Positions 1 through 8,027 of a stretch of DNA of 64,000 bases are shown piece after piece; the first letter of the stretch is position 1; each line of letters starts with the position of its first letter. The DNA lies in the NCBI RefSeq assembly GCF_020177265.1, contig NZ_JAIVMC010000007.1, forward strand, positions 62,001 to 126,000. Reading direction: 5' to 3'. This stretch comes from Pseudooceanicola marinus (GTDB taxonomy: Bacteria; Pseudomonadota; Alphaproteobacteria; Rhodobacterales; Rhodobacteraceae). A model generated the notes under the pieces. That model was not told where the DNA came from, searched no databases, and worked only from the letters and a program-made list of their open reading frames with translations. The position numbers and the translations under genes are program-made.

Positions 1-105
1 GCCCGAGGCCCAGAAGTAGGGCAGCAGCACGGCCGCGAAGGTGAAACGCGCCAGCAGCGGCAGCAGCGGGTCGAGGCGGGTCAGGGGCGCGGTCGGATCG
101 GTCAT
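1..105 (-). CDS. DoxX-like membrane protein of the bufferin operon (partial, N-terminus only)
   Basis: Only the first 35 codons lie in the window. They read [20 protein letters not shown] followed by a hydrophobic stretch that runs off the edge, which fits the first membrane helix of a DoxX-family protein. The ATG overlaps the bufC stop in an ATGA, so the gene is translationally coupled as the last visible gene of the operon. DoxX proteins are the usual fourth member of bufferin (DUF2282/DUF692/DUF2063) operons, where their role is not settled. The family call rests mainly on this context, because too little sequence is present to confirm it. Confidence 0.55.
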   Translation of the reverse strand, partial: MTDPTAPLTRLDPLLPLLARFTFAAVLLPYFWASG

Positions 106-869
106 CGGGGCAACTCCATGTCGGTCAGGGCACCGCCTTGCAGCAGCAGCCCCAGGATGGCGGACAGGTCGGGGGTGGGGGTCTCGGCGCTGGCGGCCTC
201 GGCCGCCTCCGCCGTGGGGGCGCCGCGCGCCAGGGCCTGCAGGAAGACGGCGCCGCCCGGCGGCAGCAGGTAGACCTGCGGGTCGAAGGCGGGGCGGGCG
301 ATCAGCAGGTCCTCGGCCCGGGCCTGCGGCGGCGGGCCGTCGTGATGGGCCAGCTGCCAGATCTGGTAGAGCGGCCAGGGCGAGCGCAGCAGCCGCAGCG
401 CCGGCGCCAGTGTCAGCCGGGCCCCGGCCAGGGCCTCGGGCGGCAGCTCCGACAGGCGCGCGGGATCCAGCGGTGTCGCATCGGCGGCGTGGTAGGCGGC
501 GCGCAGGGCCAGATCCAGCCGTGCGACGTCCGGCAGATACTCCAGGTGCGCCAGCGGGGCGAAGTCATCCAGGAATGCGGGCAGGGCCGCGCCATAGCGG
601 AACATCAGCGGCGAGGACGGCGGATGCGCCCGCAGGAAGGGCGCGGCGATGGCCCGCAGCGCCTCCTCGCCCAGCAGGGCGCGCAGGGTGGGGAAGCCCT
701 CCAGCACGGCGTCGGTCAGGCCGACGGCCACATTGTTGCGATAGACGGCAAAGCGCCGCCCGGCGGGCCCGCCGTGGCCATCGCCCAGCCCCTCAGGCAC
801 GGCGGCGTCGGGACGCAGCAGGGCCTCGCGGAAGGTCGCCTGCGCGACGGGGGAAGGCCTGGGGTTCAT
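102..869 (-). CDS. bufC: BufC-type partner protein (DUF2063) of the MNIO enzyme
   Basis: The protein has 255 residues. Its start ATG at 869 overlaps the bufB stop (ATGA) and its own stop overlaps the next start, so three genes form a translationally coupled chain. The N-terminal half has DUF2063 hallmarks: [17 protein letters not shown] (about residues 37-53) and a following segment with [14 protein letters not shown]. Proteins of this family bind the MNIO enzyme and present the RiPP precursor to it. The C-terminal third is Ala-rich. There is no signal peptide, so modification is expected in the cytoplasm before Sec export of the precursor. Family assignment is confident; the partner role is taken from related MNIO systems. 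Confidence 0.85.
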   Translation of the reverse strand: MNPRPSPVAQATFREALLRPDAAVPEGLGDGHGGPAGRRFAVYRNNVAVGLTDAVLEGFPTLRALLGEEALRAIAAPFLRAHPPSSPLMFRYGAALPAFLDDFAPLAHLEYLPDVARLDLALRAAYHAADATPLDPARLSELPPEALAGARLTLAPALRLLRSPWPLYQIWQLAHHDGPPPQARAEDLLIARPAFDPQVYLLPPGGAVFLQALARGAPTAEAAEAASAETPTPDLSAILGLLLQGGALTDMELPR

Positions 870-1717
870 GCCGGTATCCTTTCCAGCGCGCTGGCGGCCC
901 GGGTGGCCTCGGCGGCCAGCACGGGCCAGTCGGGCACGTCGGTGTCCCATTCGATCAGCAGCGGGCGCGGCCCGGACCGGGTCAGGACGTGATCCAGCAG
1001 GGACCAGACCGGATCGGCCACCTCCCGCCCGTGGCTGTCGATCAGCAGCGGGCGACCCGCGTCATCGGCATCCTCGTCATGGCCGCCGAGGTGAATTTCG
1101 CCCACTTTCTCCAGCGGGAAGGCCTCGACATAGGCGCGCGGGTCCAGCCCGAGGTTCACCGCCGAGACGAAGACGTTGTTCACGTCCAGCAGCAGGCCGC
1201 AGCCGGTCCGGCGGCTGACCTCGGCCAGGAACTCGGTCTCCGCCATCTCGCTTTCCGCGAAGGCCAGGTAGGACGATGGGTTCTCCAGCAGCATCGGGCG
1301 GCCCAGCACCTCCTGCACCTGATCGATGTGATCGGCCACGCGGGTCAGGGTCGCGGCGGTGTAGGGCAGGGGCAGCAGGTCGTTGAAAAAGGCAATGTCA
1401 TGGGTCGACCAGGCCAGATGTTCGGAGAAGCTCGCCGGGTGCAGCCAGTCGCAGAGCCCACGCAGTCGCGCCAGGTGGGCCGGGTCCAGCGGTCCCTCGC
1501 CGCCGATCGACAGGCCGACGCCATGGACGGAGATCGGGAACCGCTCGGCCAGGTGGCGCAGCATGGCAATGGGCCGCCCGCCGGCGCCCATATAGTTCTC
1601 GGCGTGGATCTCCAGCCAGCCGACGGGGGCGGGATCGTCCAGGAGGTCGAGGTAGTGCTGCGGCTTGAAGCCGACGCCGGGCAGGGGTGGAAGCGGGGGA
1701 CGGGTCTGGTCCAGCAT
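866..1717 (-). CDS. bufB: Multinuclear iron oxygenase (MNIO, DUF692) that modifies the bufferin
   Basis: This is a 283-residue TIM-barrel protein of the DUF692/MNIO family. Conserved metal-site segments are visible: SVHG (His65), SEHLAW (His100), LLEN (Glu145), LLDVNN (Asp178, Asn180), IHLGGH (His209, His213), IDSHG (Asp227, His229) and LIEWDTD. MNIO enzymes use two or three iron ions and O2 to oxidise cysteines of a precursor peptide; for bufferins, Cys-derived thiooxazoles have been described. The gene lies downstream of the four-Cys precursor gene and is coupled to bufC. The start at 1717 gives the standard N-terminus ([11 protein letters not shown]). The length is typical for the family and no motif is missing. 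Confidence 0.93.
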   Translation of the reverse strand: MLDQTRPPLPPLPGVGFKPQHYLDLLDDPAPVGWLEIHAENYMGAGGRPIAMLRHLAERFPISVHGVGLSIGGEGPLDPAHLARLRGLCDWLHPASFSEHLAWSTHDIAFFNDLLPLPYTAATLTRVADHIDQVQEVLGRPMLLENPSSYLAFAESEMAETEFLAEVSRRTGCGLLLDVNNVFVSAVNLGLDPRAYVEAFPLEKVGEIHLGGHDEDADDAGRPLLIDSHGREVADPVWSLLDHVLTRSGPRPLLIEWDTDVPDWPVLAAEATRAASALERIPA

Positions 1718-1808
1718 GGGGCGGGTGTCCTTGGTCCGGGGGCCGCTTGCGAAAGCGTCGAGGCTCGCGAAAGGGGCCCGAAGTGGCGGAGATGGCGGAA
1801 AAGGGGGA

Positions 1809-1833
1809 GGCGCGCCCGAACCCCGGGCGCGCC
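1809..1833 (-). terminator. Hairpin between bufA and bufB, possible attenuator or 3' stabiliser
   Basis: A perfect 10-bp inverted repeat, GGCGCGCCCG / CGGGCGCGCC, encloses a 5-nt loop 11 bp after the bufA stop. On the minus strand it is followed by a short CTTTTCC run, too weak for full termination. Such a site would let the precursor transcript exceed those of the enzyme genes. Confidence 0.55.
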
Positions 1834-1843
1834 GGCAGCCGGA

Positions 1844-2158
1844 TCAGCTGTCCATCGGCAGGTCACGCTCCAGCGGCTCCAGCGAGCCCATGCGCGCGGT
1901 GCCATCAGCCATGGCGGGCAGCTCGATCATGGCGCATTTGCCGGCGTCGACCAGGGTCCAGGCGTTGCCCTGGTAGTCGACCTTCGAGGTGCCGGCGCAG
2001 GTGGTGCCGGGGCCGGCCGCGCAGTCGTTCTCGCCGGCCAGGGACACGCCGAAGCATTTCTCCTGCGCCATCTCGTCGGCACTGGCGGAGGTGGCATGGG
2101 CGGCGAGGGCGGTGGCGAAGGCGCCGGCGATGGCGGCGGTCTTGAGGATGGTGGACAT
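1844..2158 (-). CDS. bufA: Bufferin precursor (BufA, DUF2282), copper-binding RiPP
   Basis: This 104-residue protein starts with a Sec signal peptide (hydrophobic residues about 6-25, probable cleavage after SASA near residue 27). The mature region carries exactly four cysteines, Cys35, Cys46, Cys54 and Cys75, in the family pattern [30 protein letters not shown] and DAGKC. This is the DUF2282 signature of bufferins, exported peptides whose cysteines are modified by the adjacent MNIO enzyme and which sequester copper in the periplasm. GGGAGAGA lies just upstream of the ATG. A hairpin separates the gene from bufB. The acidic tail after Cys75 has no recognisable motif. Chemical modification of this particular peptide is inferred. 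Confidence 0.9.
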   Translation of the reverse strand: MSTILKTAAIAGAFATALAAHATSASADEMAQEKCFGVSLAGENDCAAGPGTTCAGTSKVDYQGNAWTLVDAGKCAMIELPAMADGTARMGSLEPLERDLPMDS

Positions 2159-2212
2159 AGGTCTCTCCCTAAGAGGTTTGCGATCGGGCGCCGATCTGGC
2201 GTCCGTGCCCTG

Positions 2213-2242
2213 CCATTCGCGCCCCGCGGCCCTGTCGTTACA
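2213..2242 (-). promoter_or_regulatory. ECF-type promoter of the bufferin operon
   Basis: Read on the minus strand, TGTAACG (2242-2236) is followed by 16 bp and CGAATGG (2219-2213). The same bipartite element, with identical spacing, precedes the divergent sigma gene. It closely resembles the GTAACC-N16-CGAA element I recall for Caulobacter sigma-F promoters. It leaves a leader of about 50 nt before the bufA ATG. Confidence 0.75.
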
Positions 2243-2287
2243 TCTGTCACGAACGAGTGATGGGGATCGGCAAAATTTTCGACCCGC

Positions 2288-2317
2288 TGTAACGTTTGCC
2301 GATCCGTCTGCGAATGG
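2288..2317 (+). promoter_or_regulatory. ECF-type autoregulatory promoter of the sigma gene
   Basis: TGTAACG (2288-2294), 16 bp, CGAATGG (2311-2317), identical in form to the divergent bufA promoter. Expected transcription start is near 2321, only about five bases before the ATG at 2326, so the mRNA would be almost leaderless. The element also rules out the longer reading frame that opens at 2296. Confidence 0.75.
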
Positions 2318-2325
2318 AGAGACGT

Positions 2326-2982
2326 ATGACAGACCGGAACGAGCTTTGGGGCGACTTGCTCCGCCGGGGGAACCGTGGCGATGCCGCGGCCTACGGGCGT
2401 TTCCTGACGGAGGCCGTGCCGGTTCTGCGCAACATCGCCCGTGCCCGCCTGCCCGGCGGCAATGCCGAGGAGTTGGAGGACGTGGTGCAGGAGGTGCTGA
2501 TGGCCGTCCATGCCAAGCGGCACACCTGGCGCGAAAGCGATCCGGTGACGCCCTGGCTTTATGCCATCGCGCGCTACAAATGCGCCGATGCCGCGCGCCG
2601 CCGCCTCGGGCGGGGCGGGCAGGGGGCCGATGTGCCCATCGACGACCTGGCCGAGGTTCTGCCCGATGAGGCTGGCGGAGAGATTACCGCGGCCCGCGAT
2701 CTGGGGCGCCTGCTGGATCGGATCGAGCCGCGCGCGGCGGATATCGTGCGGGGCCTCGGGATCCAGGGCGAAAGCGCGGCGGAGGTTGGTTCGCGTCTCG
2801 GCATGACCGAGGGCGCGGTGCGCGTGGCCTATCATCGGGCCATGCAGAAGTTGCGGGACATGGCAGATGATGACATGGCCGCAGGGAACGCGGTCGGGGA
2901 AGTGGAGCGCCCCGGCCAGATCAAAGGCGCCGGGGATGAGCCCGGCCCGACAGGGAGACGAGCAGAGGCAGCAGACGGATAA
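2326..2982 (+). CDS. sigF: ECF sigma factor (SigF-like) controlling the bufferin operon
   Basis: The protein has 218 residues. Region 2 is visible as [20 protein letters not shown] followed by [21 protein letters not shown], and region 4 as [20 protein letters not shown] with the helix-turn-helix [20 protein letters not shown]. It has the two-domain layout of extracytoplasmic-function sigma factors, plus an unordered tail of about 25 residues. The start at 2326 is chosen because upstream codons would overlap the promoter. The next gene, five bases on, encodes its likely NrsF-type anti-sigma factor. The same promoter motif in front of this gene and of bufA implies autoregulation and control of the bufferin operon. 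The closest described relative by arrangement is Caulobacter sigma-F, which responds to heavy metal and oxidant stress. Confidence 0.88.
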   Translation: MTDRNELWGDLLRRGNRGDAAAYGRFLTEAVPVLRNIARARLPGGNAEELEDVVQEVLMAVHAKRHTWRESDPVTPWLYAIARYKCADAARRRLGRGGQGADVPIDDLAEVLPDEAGGEITAARDLGRLLDRIEPRAADIVRGLGIQGESAAEVGSRLGMTEGAVRVAYHRAMQKLRDMADDDMAAGNAVGEVERPGQIKGAGDEPGPTGRRAEAADG

Positions 2983-2987
2983 AACGG

Positions 2988-3629
2988 ATGAATACGGACG
3001 ACCTAATTGCTCAACTGGCGCAGGACCCCGCGCCGGCGCCCTCGGCCCGTGTCGAGGCGCGACTCTGGCCTTGGCTGGCCGGGGGGCTGGCGCTGACCGC
3101 AGCCGCCTTCGCGCTTCTGCTTGGCCCGCGCCCCGATCTTGCGGCGGCACTGGCGCAGCCCGTGGTGGCCGCCAAGACGCTGCTGCCGCTGTTGCTGGCG
3201 GCCCTGGCCCTGCCGCTGGCGCTGCGGGCGGTGCGCCCCGGCGCGCGCCCCGGCTGGCCCGCGCGGGTCCTCTGGGCGCTGCCGCTGGCGGTCGTGGCGC
3301 TGATTGCCCTGGCCTGGCTGGGCACACCGGCTTCGGAACGGATGCGCCTGTTCATCGGCCATTCGATCCATGTCTGCCTGCCGGCCATCACTCTGCTGTC
3401 CCTGCCGCCGCTGGCCGGGCTGATCGCCGCGCTGAAACGGGGCGCCCCGGTGCATCCGACGGGCGCGGGGGCTCTGGCCGGTCTGGCCGCAGCGGGCCTG
3501 GCGACCGCGCTTTATTCGACCTTCTGCATCGAGGACAGCCCGCTGTTCTACGGCGTGTGGTACTCGCTCGGTATCGGCATCGCCACGGGCATCGGCGCGT
3601 TGGCGGGGCGGCGCTGGTTGCGCTGGTGA
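2988..3629 (+). CDS. nrsF: NrsF-family (DUF1109) membrane anti-sigma factor
   Basis: This is a 213-residue inner-membrane protein with a short cytoplasmic N-terminus and about six transmembrane helices, which is the NrsF/DUF1109 layout. Its two cysteines, Cys130 (SIHVCLPAI) and Cys180 (STFCIEDSP), occur at the places where the family has conserved cysteines implicated in metal or oxidant sensing. The gene starts five bases after the sigma stop and is certainly co-transcribed. The expected role is to hold the sigma factor at the membrane until copper or another thiol-reactive metal is sensed. The inducer is inferred from the family and from the bufferin neighbour. A bidirectional terminator follows. 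Confidence 0.85.
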   Translation: MNTDDLIAQLAQDPAPAPSARVEARLWPWLAGGLALTAAAFALLLGPRPDLAAALAQPVVAAKTLLPLLLAALALPLALRAVRPGARPGWPARVLWALPLAVVALIALAWLGTPASERMRLFIGHSIHVCLPAITLLSLPPLAGLIAALKRGAPVHPTGAGALAGLAAAGLATALYSTFCIEDSPLFYGVWYSLGIGIATGIGALAGRRWLRW

Positions 3630-3654
3630 TCCGGCCGACGCGATGACGCTGAAA

Positions 3655-3690
3655 CGAAAAAGGGCGCCCCGTGGGGCGCCCTTTCGTCTT
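3655..3690. terminator. Bidirectional terminator between nrsF and thrS
   Basis: AGGGCGCCCC (3661-3670) pairs with GGGGCGCCCT (3673-3682), flanked by an A run on the left and TTTCGTCTT on the right. The two convergent genes end on either side of it. Confidence 0.8.
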
Positions 3691-5665
3691 ACTCGGCGGC
3701 CAGCTCGGCCGGCGCATCCTGGCGCAGGTCCGGGGGCGTGGCTTCGCCCGCCAACTGGGCGACGATCTCGTCCAGGGTCTGCGTCTTCGTCTGCTTCTCG
3801 CCCAGACGACGAGTCGACACGGTGCGTTCCTCGACCTCCTTCATGCCGCAGGCGAGGATATAGGGCACCTTGCCCAGCGAATGCTCGCGGACCTTGTAGT
3901 TGATCTTCTCGTTTCGCAGATCCGCCTCGGCGCGCACGCCGCGGGCCTTCAGCGCCTCGACCACTTCCAGCACGTAATCGTCCGCATCCGATACGATGGA
4001 GGCGACGACCACCTGGCGCGGGGCCAGCCAGATCGGCAGCTTGCCGGCGTGTTCCTCGATCAGGATGCCGATGAACCGCTCGAAGCTGCCCAGGGTGGCC
4101 CGGTGCAGCATCACGGGGCGGTGCTTGTCGCCGTCCTGGCCGATATAGCTGGCATCCAGCCGTTCCGGCAGGTTCGGGTCCACCTGCAGGGTGCCGCACT
4201 GCCAGTTCCGGCCGATGGCATCGGTCAGCGTGAACTCCAGCTTGGGCCCATAGAAGGCGCCTTCGCCCTCCAGGATCTCGAAGTCGTAGCCGGCGGCCTT
4301 GCAGGCATCGCCCAGGGCCTTTTCCACGATGTCCCAGCTTTCGTCGCTGCCGATGCGCTTCTCGGGGCGGGTCGACAGCTTGATCGTCCAGTCGTGGAAG
4401 CCCAGATCGGCATAGACCTTGGACAGGAAGGCGATGAAGCGGGCGGTTTCGCTTTCGATCTGGTCCTCGGTGCAGAAGATGTGCCCGTCATCCTGGGTGA
4501 AGCCACGGACCCGCATGATCCCGTGCAGCGCGCCCGAGGGCTCATAACGCGCGCAGGAGCCGAATTCGGCCATGCGCAGGGGCAGATCGCGATAGGATTT
4601 CAGGCCGTGGTTGAACACCTGCACGTGGCAAGGGCAGTTCATCGGCTTCAGCGCGTTCACGGTCTTCTCGCGCGCATGGTCCTCGTCCACTTCGACGATG
4701 AACATGTTGTCCTGGTAGTTGGCCCAGTGACCGGAGGCTTCCCACAGCTTGCGGTTCACCACTTGCGGCGTGTTCACCTCGACATAGCCGCCGGCGCGTT
4801 GCTGGCGACGCATGTAGTCCTGCAACTCGGTGTAGATGGTCCAGCCGTTCGGATGCCAGAAGATCTGGCCCGGGGCCTCTTCCTGCATGTGGAACAGCTC
4901 CATCTCGCGGCCCAGGCGACGGTGGTCACGCTTGGCGGCTTCCTCCAGCATGGTCAGGTGGGCTTTCAGCTTCTCCTTGCCGGTGAAAGCCACGCCGTAG
5001 ATCCGTTGCAGCATGGCACGGCTCGAGTCACCGCGCCAGTAGGCGCCGGCCACGGACATCAGCTTGAAGGCATCGGCGGGCACCTGGCCGGTGTGCTGCA
5101 GGTGCGGACCGCGGCACAGGTCCTGCCAGTCGCCGTGCCAGTACATGCGCAGGGGCTCATCGCCCGGGATGCTCTCGATCAGCTCGACCTTGTAGGGCTC
5201 GCCCCGGTCCTCGTAGTACTTGATCGCCACGTCGCGATCCCAGACCTCGGTCTTCACCGGATCGCGAAGGTTGATGATCTCCTTCATCTTCTTCTCGATC
5301 TCGCCCAGATCCTCGGGCGTGAAGGGCTCTTCGCGGTCGAAGTCGTAGTACCAGCCGTCCTTGATGACCGGGCCGATGGTGACCTTCACGTCCGGCCACA
5401 GCTCCTGCACGGCGCGGGCCATGATGTGGGCCAGGTCGTGGCGCACCAGTTCGTTGGCCTGCACCTCGTCCTTCATCGTGTGAATGGCGATGGAGGCATC
5501 TTCGGTGATCGGCCACTGCAGATCCCAGTGCTGGCCGTTGACGGTGGCGGAAATGGCCTTCTTGGCCAGCGAGTTGGAAATGCCCGCGGCCACGTCTGCG
5601 GCGGTCACGCCAGCGTCGTAGTCACGCGAATTGCCATCGGGAAAGGTGAGGGAGATCTGGGACAT
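3689..5665 (-). CDS. thrS: Threonyl-tRNA synthetase
   Basis: The protein has 658 residues. An N-terminal TGS domain ([16 protein letters not shown] onward) is followed by the editing-type second domain ([12 protein letters not shown]) and a class II catalytic core. Visible core elements are the zinc-site segment [13 protein letters not shown], motif 2 around [15 protein letters not shown] followed by RVRGFTQDD, and motif 3 around [20 protein letters not shown]. The C-terminal anticodon-binding domain follows ([11 protein letters not shown]). The start at 5665 is preceded by AGGAGG at good spacing; a longer frame upstream lacks such support. It charges tRNA-Thr in the cytoplasm. Its tail is slightly longer than in E. 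coli ThrS and ends in an acidic Ala-rich stretch. Confidence 0.97.
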   Translation of the reverse strand: MSQISLTFPDGNSRDYDAGVTAADVAAGISNSLAKKAISATVNGQHWDLQWPITEDASIAIHTMKDEVQANELVRHDLAHIMARAVQELWPDVKVTIGPVIKDGWYYDFDREEPFTPEDLGEIEKKMKEIINLRDPVKTEVWDRDVAIKYYEDRGEPYKVELIESIPGDEPLRMYWHGDWQDLCRGPHLQHTGQVPADAFKLMSVAGAYWRGDSSRAMLQRIYGVAFTGKEKLKAHLTMLEEAAKRDHRRLGREMELFHMQEEAPGQIFWHPNGWTIYTELQDYMRRQQRAGGYVEVNTPQVVNRKLWEASGHWANYQDNMFIVEVDEDHAREKTVNALKPMNCPCHVQVFNHGLKSYRDLPLRMAEFGSCARYEPSGALHGIMRVRGFTQDDGHIFCTEDQIESETARFIAFLSKVYADLGFHDWTIKLSTRPEKRIGSDESWDIVEKALGDACKAAGYDFEILEGEGAFYGPKLEFTLTDAIGRNWQCGTLQVDPNLPERLDASYIGQDGDKHRPVMLHRATLGSFERFIGILIEEHAGKLPIWLAPRQVVVASIVSDADDYVLEVVEALKARGVRAEADLRNEKINYKVREHSLGKVPYILACGMKEVEERTVSTRRLGEKQTKTQTLDEIVAQLAGEATPPDLRQDAPAELAAE

Positions 5666-5727
5666 GCAAGTCCTCCTCGTCGGTTTGGCGCCCACGGAAC
5701 GCCCGGTTGCGGGTTATGTACGGGGGC

Positions 5728-5756
5728 GTTGTGCCGCGCGGGAGGGGCGGGGTCAA
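5728..5756 (-). promoter_or_regulatory. Probable sigma-70 promoter of thrS
   Basis: On the minus strand TTGACC (5756-5751), 17 bp and CACAAC (5733-5728) lie about 60 bp before the thrS start. The -35 is good and the -10 weak. Confidence 0.45.
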
Positions 5757-5891
5757 GGGCGGTCTGGCGCGTAGGGTCGCGGGGGGAACGCGGGACGCCC
5801 GGCCGCGAGGGCAGGACCGCCTGCGCCGAAAGTGAACCAAACCCGTCCGCCCGGCGTTACCTAGGGGCCTAGCAGACGGAAAGGACGAGCC

Positions 5892-7154
5892 ATGGCGGAC
5901 CCGGCGCAAACCACTCTCTTCGGACAGATCGCAGGAGGAGAGGAGGCGCCGAAACCGCGAGAGGCCCGCAACGGTCTGCGAGAGATCGCCTCGCTGTCGA
6001 TGACCAAGATCAGCGATGGCCTCATCAATCCGAAACTGGTTCTCAGCTGGCTGCTGAACGCGCTCGGCGCGCCGGCCTATTTCGTTTCCGCCCTGGTGCC
6101 GATCCGCGAGGCAGGCGCGCTGCTGCCGCAGATCCTGCTGGCCGGCTGGCTGAAAACTCTGGCGCATCGCAAGTGGATGTGGGCCGCGGGCGCCGCGTTG
6201 CAGGGCGTTGCGGCGCTGGCCATCGCCCTGTCAGGGATCTGGCTGCAGGGCTGGGCCGCCGGGCTGGCGATCTGCGCGGCGCTGGCGGTGCTGGCCCTGG
6301 CCCGCGCGGCCTGTTCGGTCAGCTACAAGGAGGTGCAGGGCAAGACCATCGCCAAGACCCGGCGCGGCGCGATCACCGGCACCGCCGGATCGGCGGCCTC
6401 GCTGGTCGTGGTGGTCTTCGCCGTCCTGCTGATGACCGGCCTGCTGCAATCGGAAGGCGCCGTGGTCGCGGCCATCGCCGTGGCGGGCGTTCTGTGGCTG
6501 GGCGCGGCCCTGCTGTTCTCCACCCTGCGCGAACCGGCCAGCGAGCCCGAGGACGATCCGGGCCGGCCGGAGTTCCTTTCGGTGCTGCGCGGCGACGCGG
6601 CCCTGCGCCGTTTCGTGCTGGTGCGCGGGCTGCTGGTCTCCACCTCGTTGGCGCCGCCCTACATCGTGCTTCTGTCGCAGGAAAGCGGCGAGGGCGTGCT
6701 GGGGCAGCTCGGTGCGATGCTGCTGGCAAGCTCGGCGGCGTCTTTCCTGTCGTCCTATCTCTGGGGGCGGCTGTCGGACCGGTCGTCGCGGCTGGTGCTG
6801 GCGGCCTCGGGCGTGGCCGGGGCGCTGTCCATGGGGCTGATGTTGGTGCTCTGGGCCGCCGGGATCGCCAATGCGGTCTGGGTGGGGCCGACGGTGCTCT
6901 TCCTGCTGATGATCTCCTACCACGGGGTGCGGCAGGCGCGGTCGACCTACCTGGTGGACATGGCGCCCGAGGACAGCCGGGGCAGCTATGCCGCCGTGGC
7001 CAACACGCTGATCGGGTCGATCCTGCTGCTGACCGGCCTCTTCGGCGGGGCGCTTTCGGTGATCTCTGCCGCCTGGGCGTTGGCCGGGTTTGCGGTGATG
7101 GCGGCGGCGGGTGGCGCCCTGGCGCTGACCCTGCGCGAGGTCGAGGCGGGCTGA
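5892..7154 (+). CDS. MFS transporter
   Basis: This 420-residue protein has about twelve hydrophobic segments. A hydrophilic N-terminal region of about 45 residues (ending NGLREIASLSMTKISDGLIN) precedes the first helix. Major facilitator features include a short loop near residue 95 (TLAHRKWMW) and the central cytoplasmic loop (LREPASEPEDDPGRPEFLSV). In the second half, LWGRLSDRSSRLVL matches a motif-A-like loop. The substrate cannot be read from the sequence. The gene is divergent from thrS. A short gap separates it from the hydrolase gene on the same strand, and the two may share a transcript. Confidence 0.85.
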   Translation: MADPAQTTLFGQIAGGEEAPKPREARNGLREIASLSMTKISDGLINPKLVLSWLLNALGAPAYFVSALVPIREAGALLPQILLAGWLKTLAHRKWMWAAGAALQGVAALAIALSGIWLQGWAAGLAICAALAVLALARAACSVSYKEVQGKTIAKTRRGAITGTAGSAASLVVVVFAVLLMTGLLQSEGAVVAAIAVAGVLWLGAALLFSTLREPASEPEDDPGRPEFLSVLRGDAALRRFVLVRGLLVSTSLAPPYIVLLSQESGEGVLGQLGAMLLASSAASFLSSYLWGRLSDRSSRLVLAASGVAGALSMGLMLVLWAAGIANAVWVGPTVLFLLMISYHGVRQARSTYLVDMAPEDSRGSYAAVANTLIGSILLLTGLFGGALSVISAAWALAGFAVMAAAGGALALTLREVEAG

Positions 7155-7220
7155 GTTGCACCCCGTCCCGGCCCATGCCAATCATTGGGCAAACGCCATC
7201 TATGGGGACGGGACATCCGC

Positions 7221-7979
7221 ATGACAGACGCCACCTATCTCGAGACGCCGCAGGGCCGCCGACTGGCCTATCACAAGACCGAAGGGGTCGGCGACGGCCG
7301 CCCCGGCGTGGTCTTCCTGGGCGGGTTCAAATCCGACATGGGCGGCACCAAGGCGGTTTTCCTGGAGGAGTGGTGCCGGGCCCGTGGCCTGTCGTTCCTG
7401 CGCTTCGACTACTCGGGGCACGGCGAAAGCTCCGAACCCTTCACCGACGGTTGCATCGGTGACTGGGCCGAGGATGCCGAGGTGGCGATCACCGAGCTGA
7501 CCTCGGGGCCGCAGATCCTGGTGGGCTCGTCGATGGGCGGCTGGATTTCCCTGCTGATGACGAAGCGCCTGCATGACCGGGTGGCCGGGCTGGTGACCAT
7601 CGCCGCCGCGCCGGATTTCACCGAGGACAGCATGTGGGCCGGCTTCACCCAGGCGCAGCGCCTGGCGCTGGACATGGTGCAGCACGTCGAGCTGCCGTCG
7701 GAGTATGGCGAGCCCTACGTGATCACCAAGCGGCTGATCGAGGACGGGCGCGATCACCTGGTCCTGCGCGACCCGGTGCCGCTGCCCTTCCCGGTGCGCT
7801 TCCTGCACGGCACGGCGGATGCGGATGTGGAACTGTCCGTGGCGCTGCGGCTCATGGAAAAATCGGTCGGCGAGGACATTCACCTGAAGCTGGTGAAAGG
7901 CGCCGATCACCGCTTCTCCACCCCGGAATGCCTGGACCTGATCGGCACGGGCATCGAGGAAGTGCTGGCACGGCTCTGA
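7221..7979 (+). CDS. Alpha/beta hydrolase (ABHD10-like esterase)
   Basis: This 252-residue protein has a complete catalytic triad. The nucleophile elbow is GSSMGG (Ser104), the acid is in HGTADADVELS and the histidine is in KGADHRFS near the C-terminus. The oxyanion segment FLGGFKSDMGG and the motif RFDYSGHGESS match the alphaproteobacterial relatives of mitochondrial ABHD10, a serine thioesterase/esterase. It is cytoplasmic, with no signal peptide. The ATG at 7221 is used because the family begins near TPQGRRLAYHKTEG. The substrate is unknown; acyl-thioester or acyl-glucuronide hydrolysis is only an analogy. It is convergent with pcs, 48 bp away. Confidence 0.82.
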   Translation: MTDATYLETPQGRRLAYHKTEGVGDGRPGVVFLGGFKSDMGGTKAVFLEEWCRARGLSFLRFDYSGHGESSEPFTDGCIGDWAEDAEVAITELTSGPQILVGSSMGGWISLLMTKRLHDRVAGLVTIAAAPDFTEDSMWAGFTQAQRLALDMVQHVELPSEYGEPYVITKRLIEDGRDHLVLRDPVPLPFPVRFLHGTADADVELSVALRLMEKSVGEDIHLKLVKGADHRFSTPECLDLIGTGIEEVLARL

Positions 7980-8027
7980 AAACCGCGACGGGGCAGGGTG
8001 GCGCAGGGCGCGCCGTCCGGGTCCCGC

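Noticed and set aside
41-2260. A 739-codon open frame on the plus strand across the bufferin genes
   Set aside because: It is antisense to four well-supported genes, has Arg/Pro/Gly-rich composition typical of shadow frames in high-G+C DNA, and crosses the bufA promoter.
2296-2325. Upstream start for the ECF sigma gene
   Set aside because: The extra codons overlap the spacer and -10 block of the promoter, so they would not be transcribed.
3671-5872. A 733-codon open frame opposite thrS
   Set aside because: ThrS motifs are intact on the minus strand; the opposite frame shows no domain and covers a terminator and the thrS promoter.
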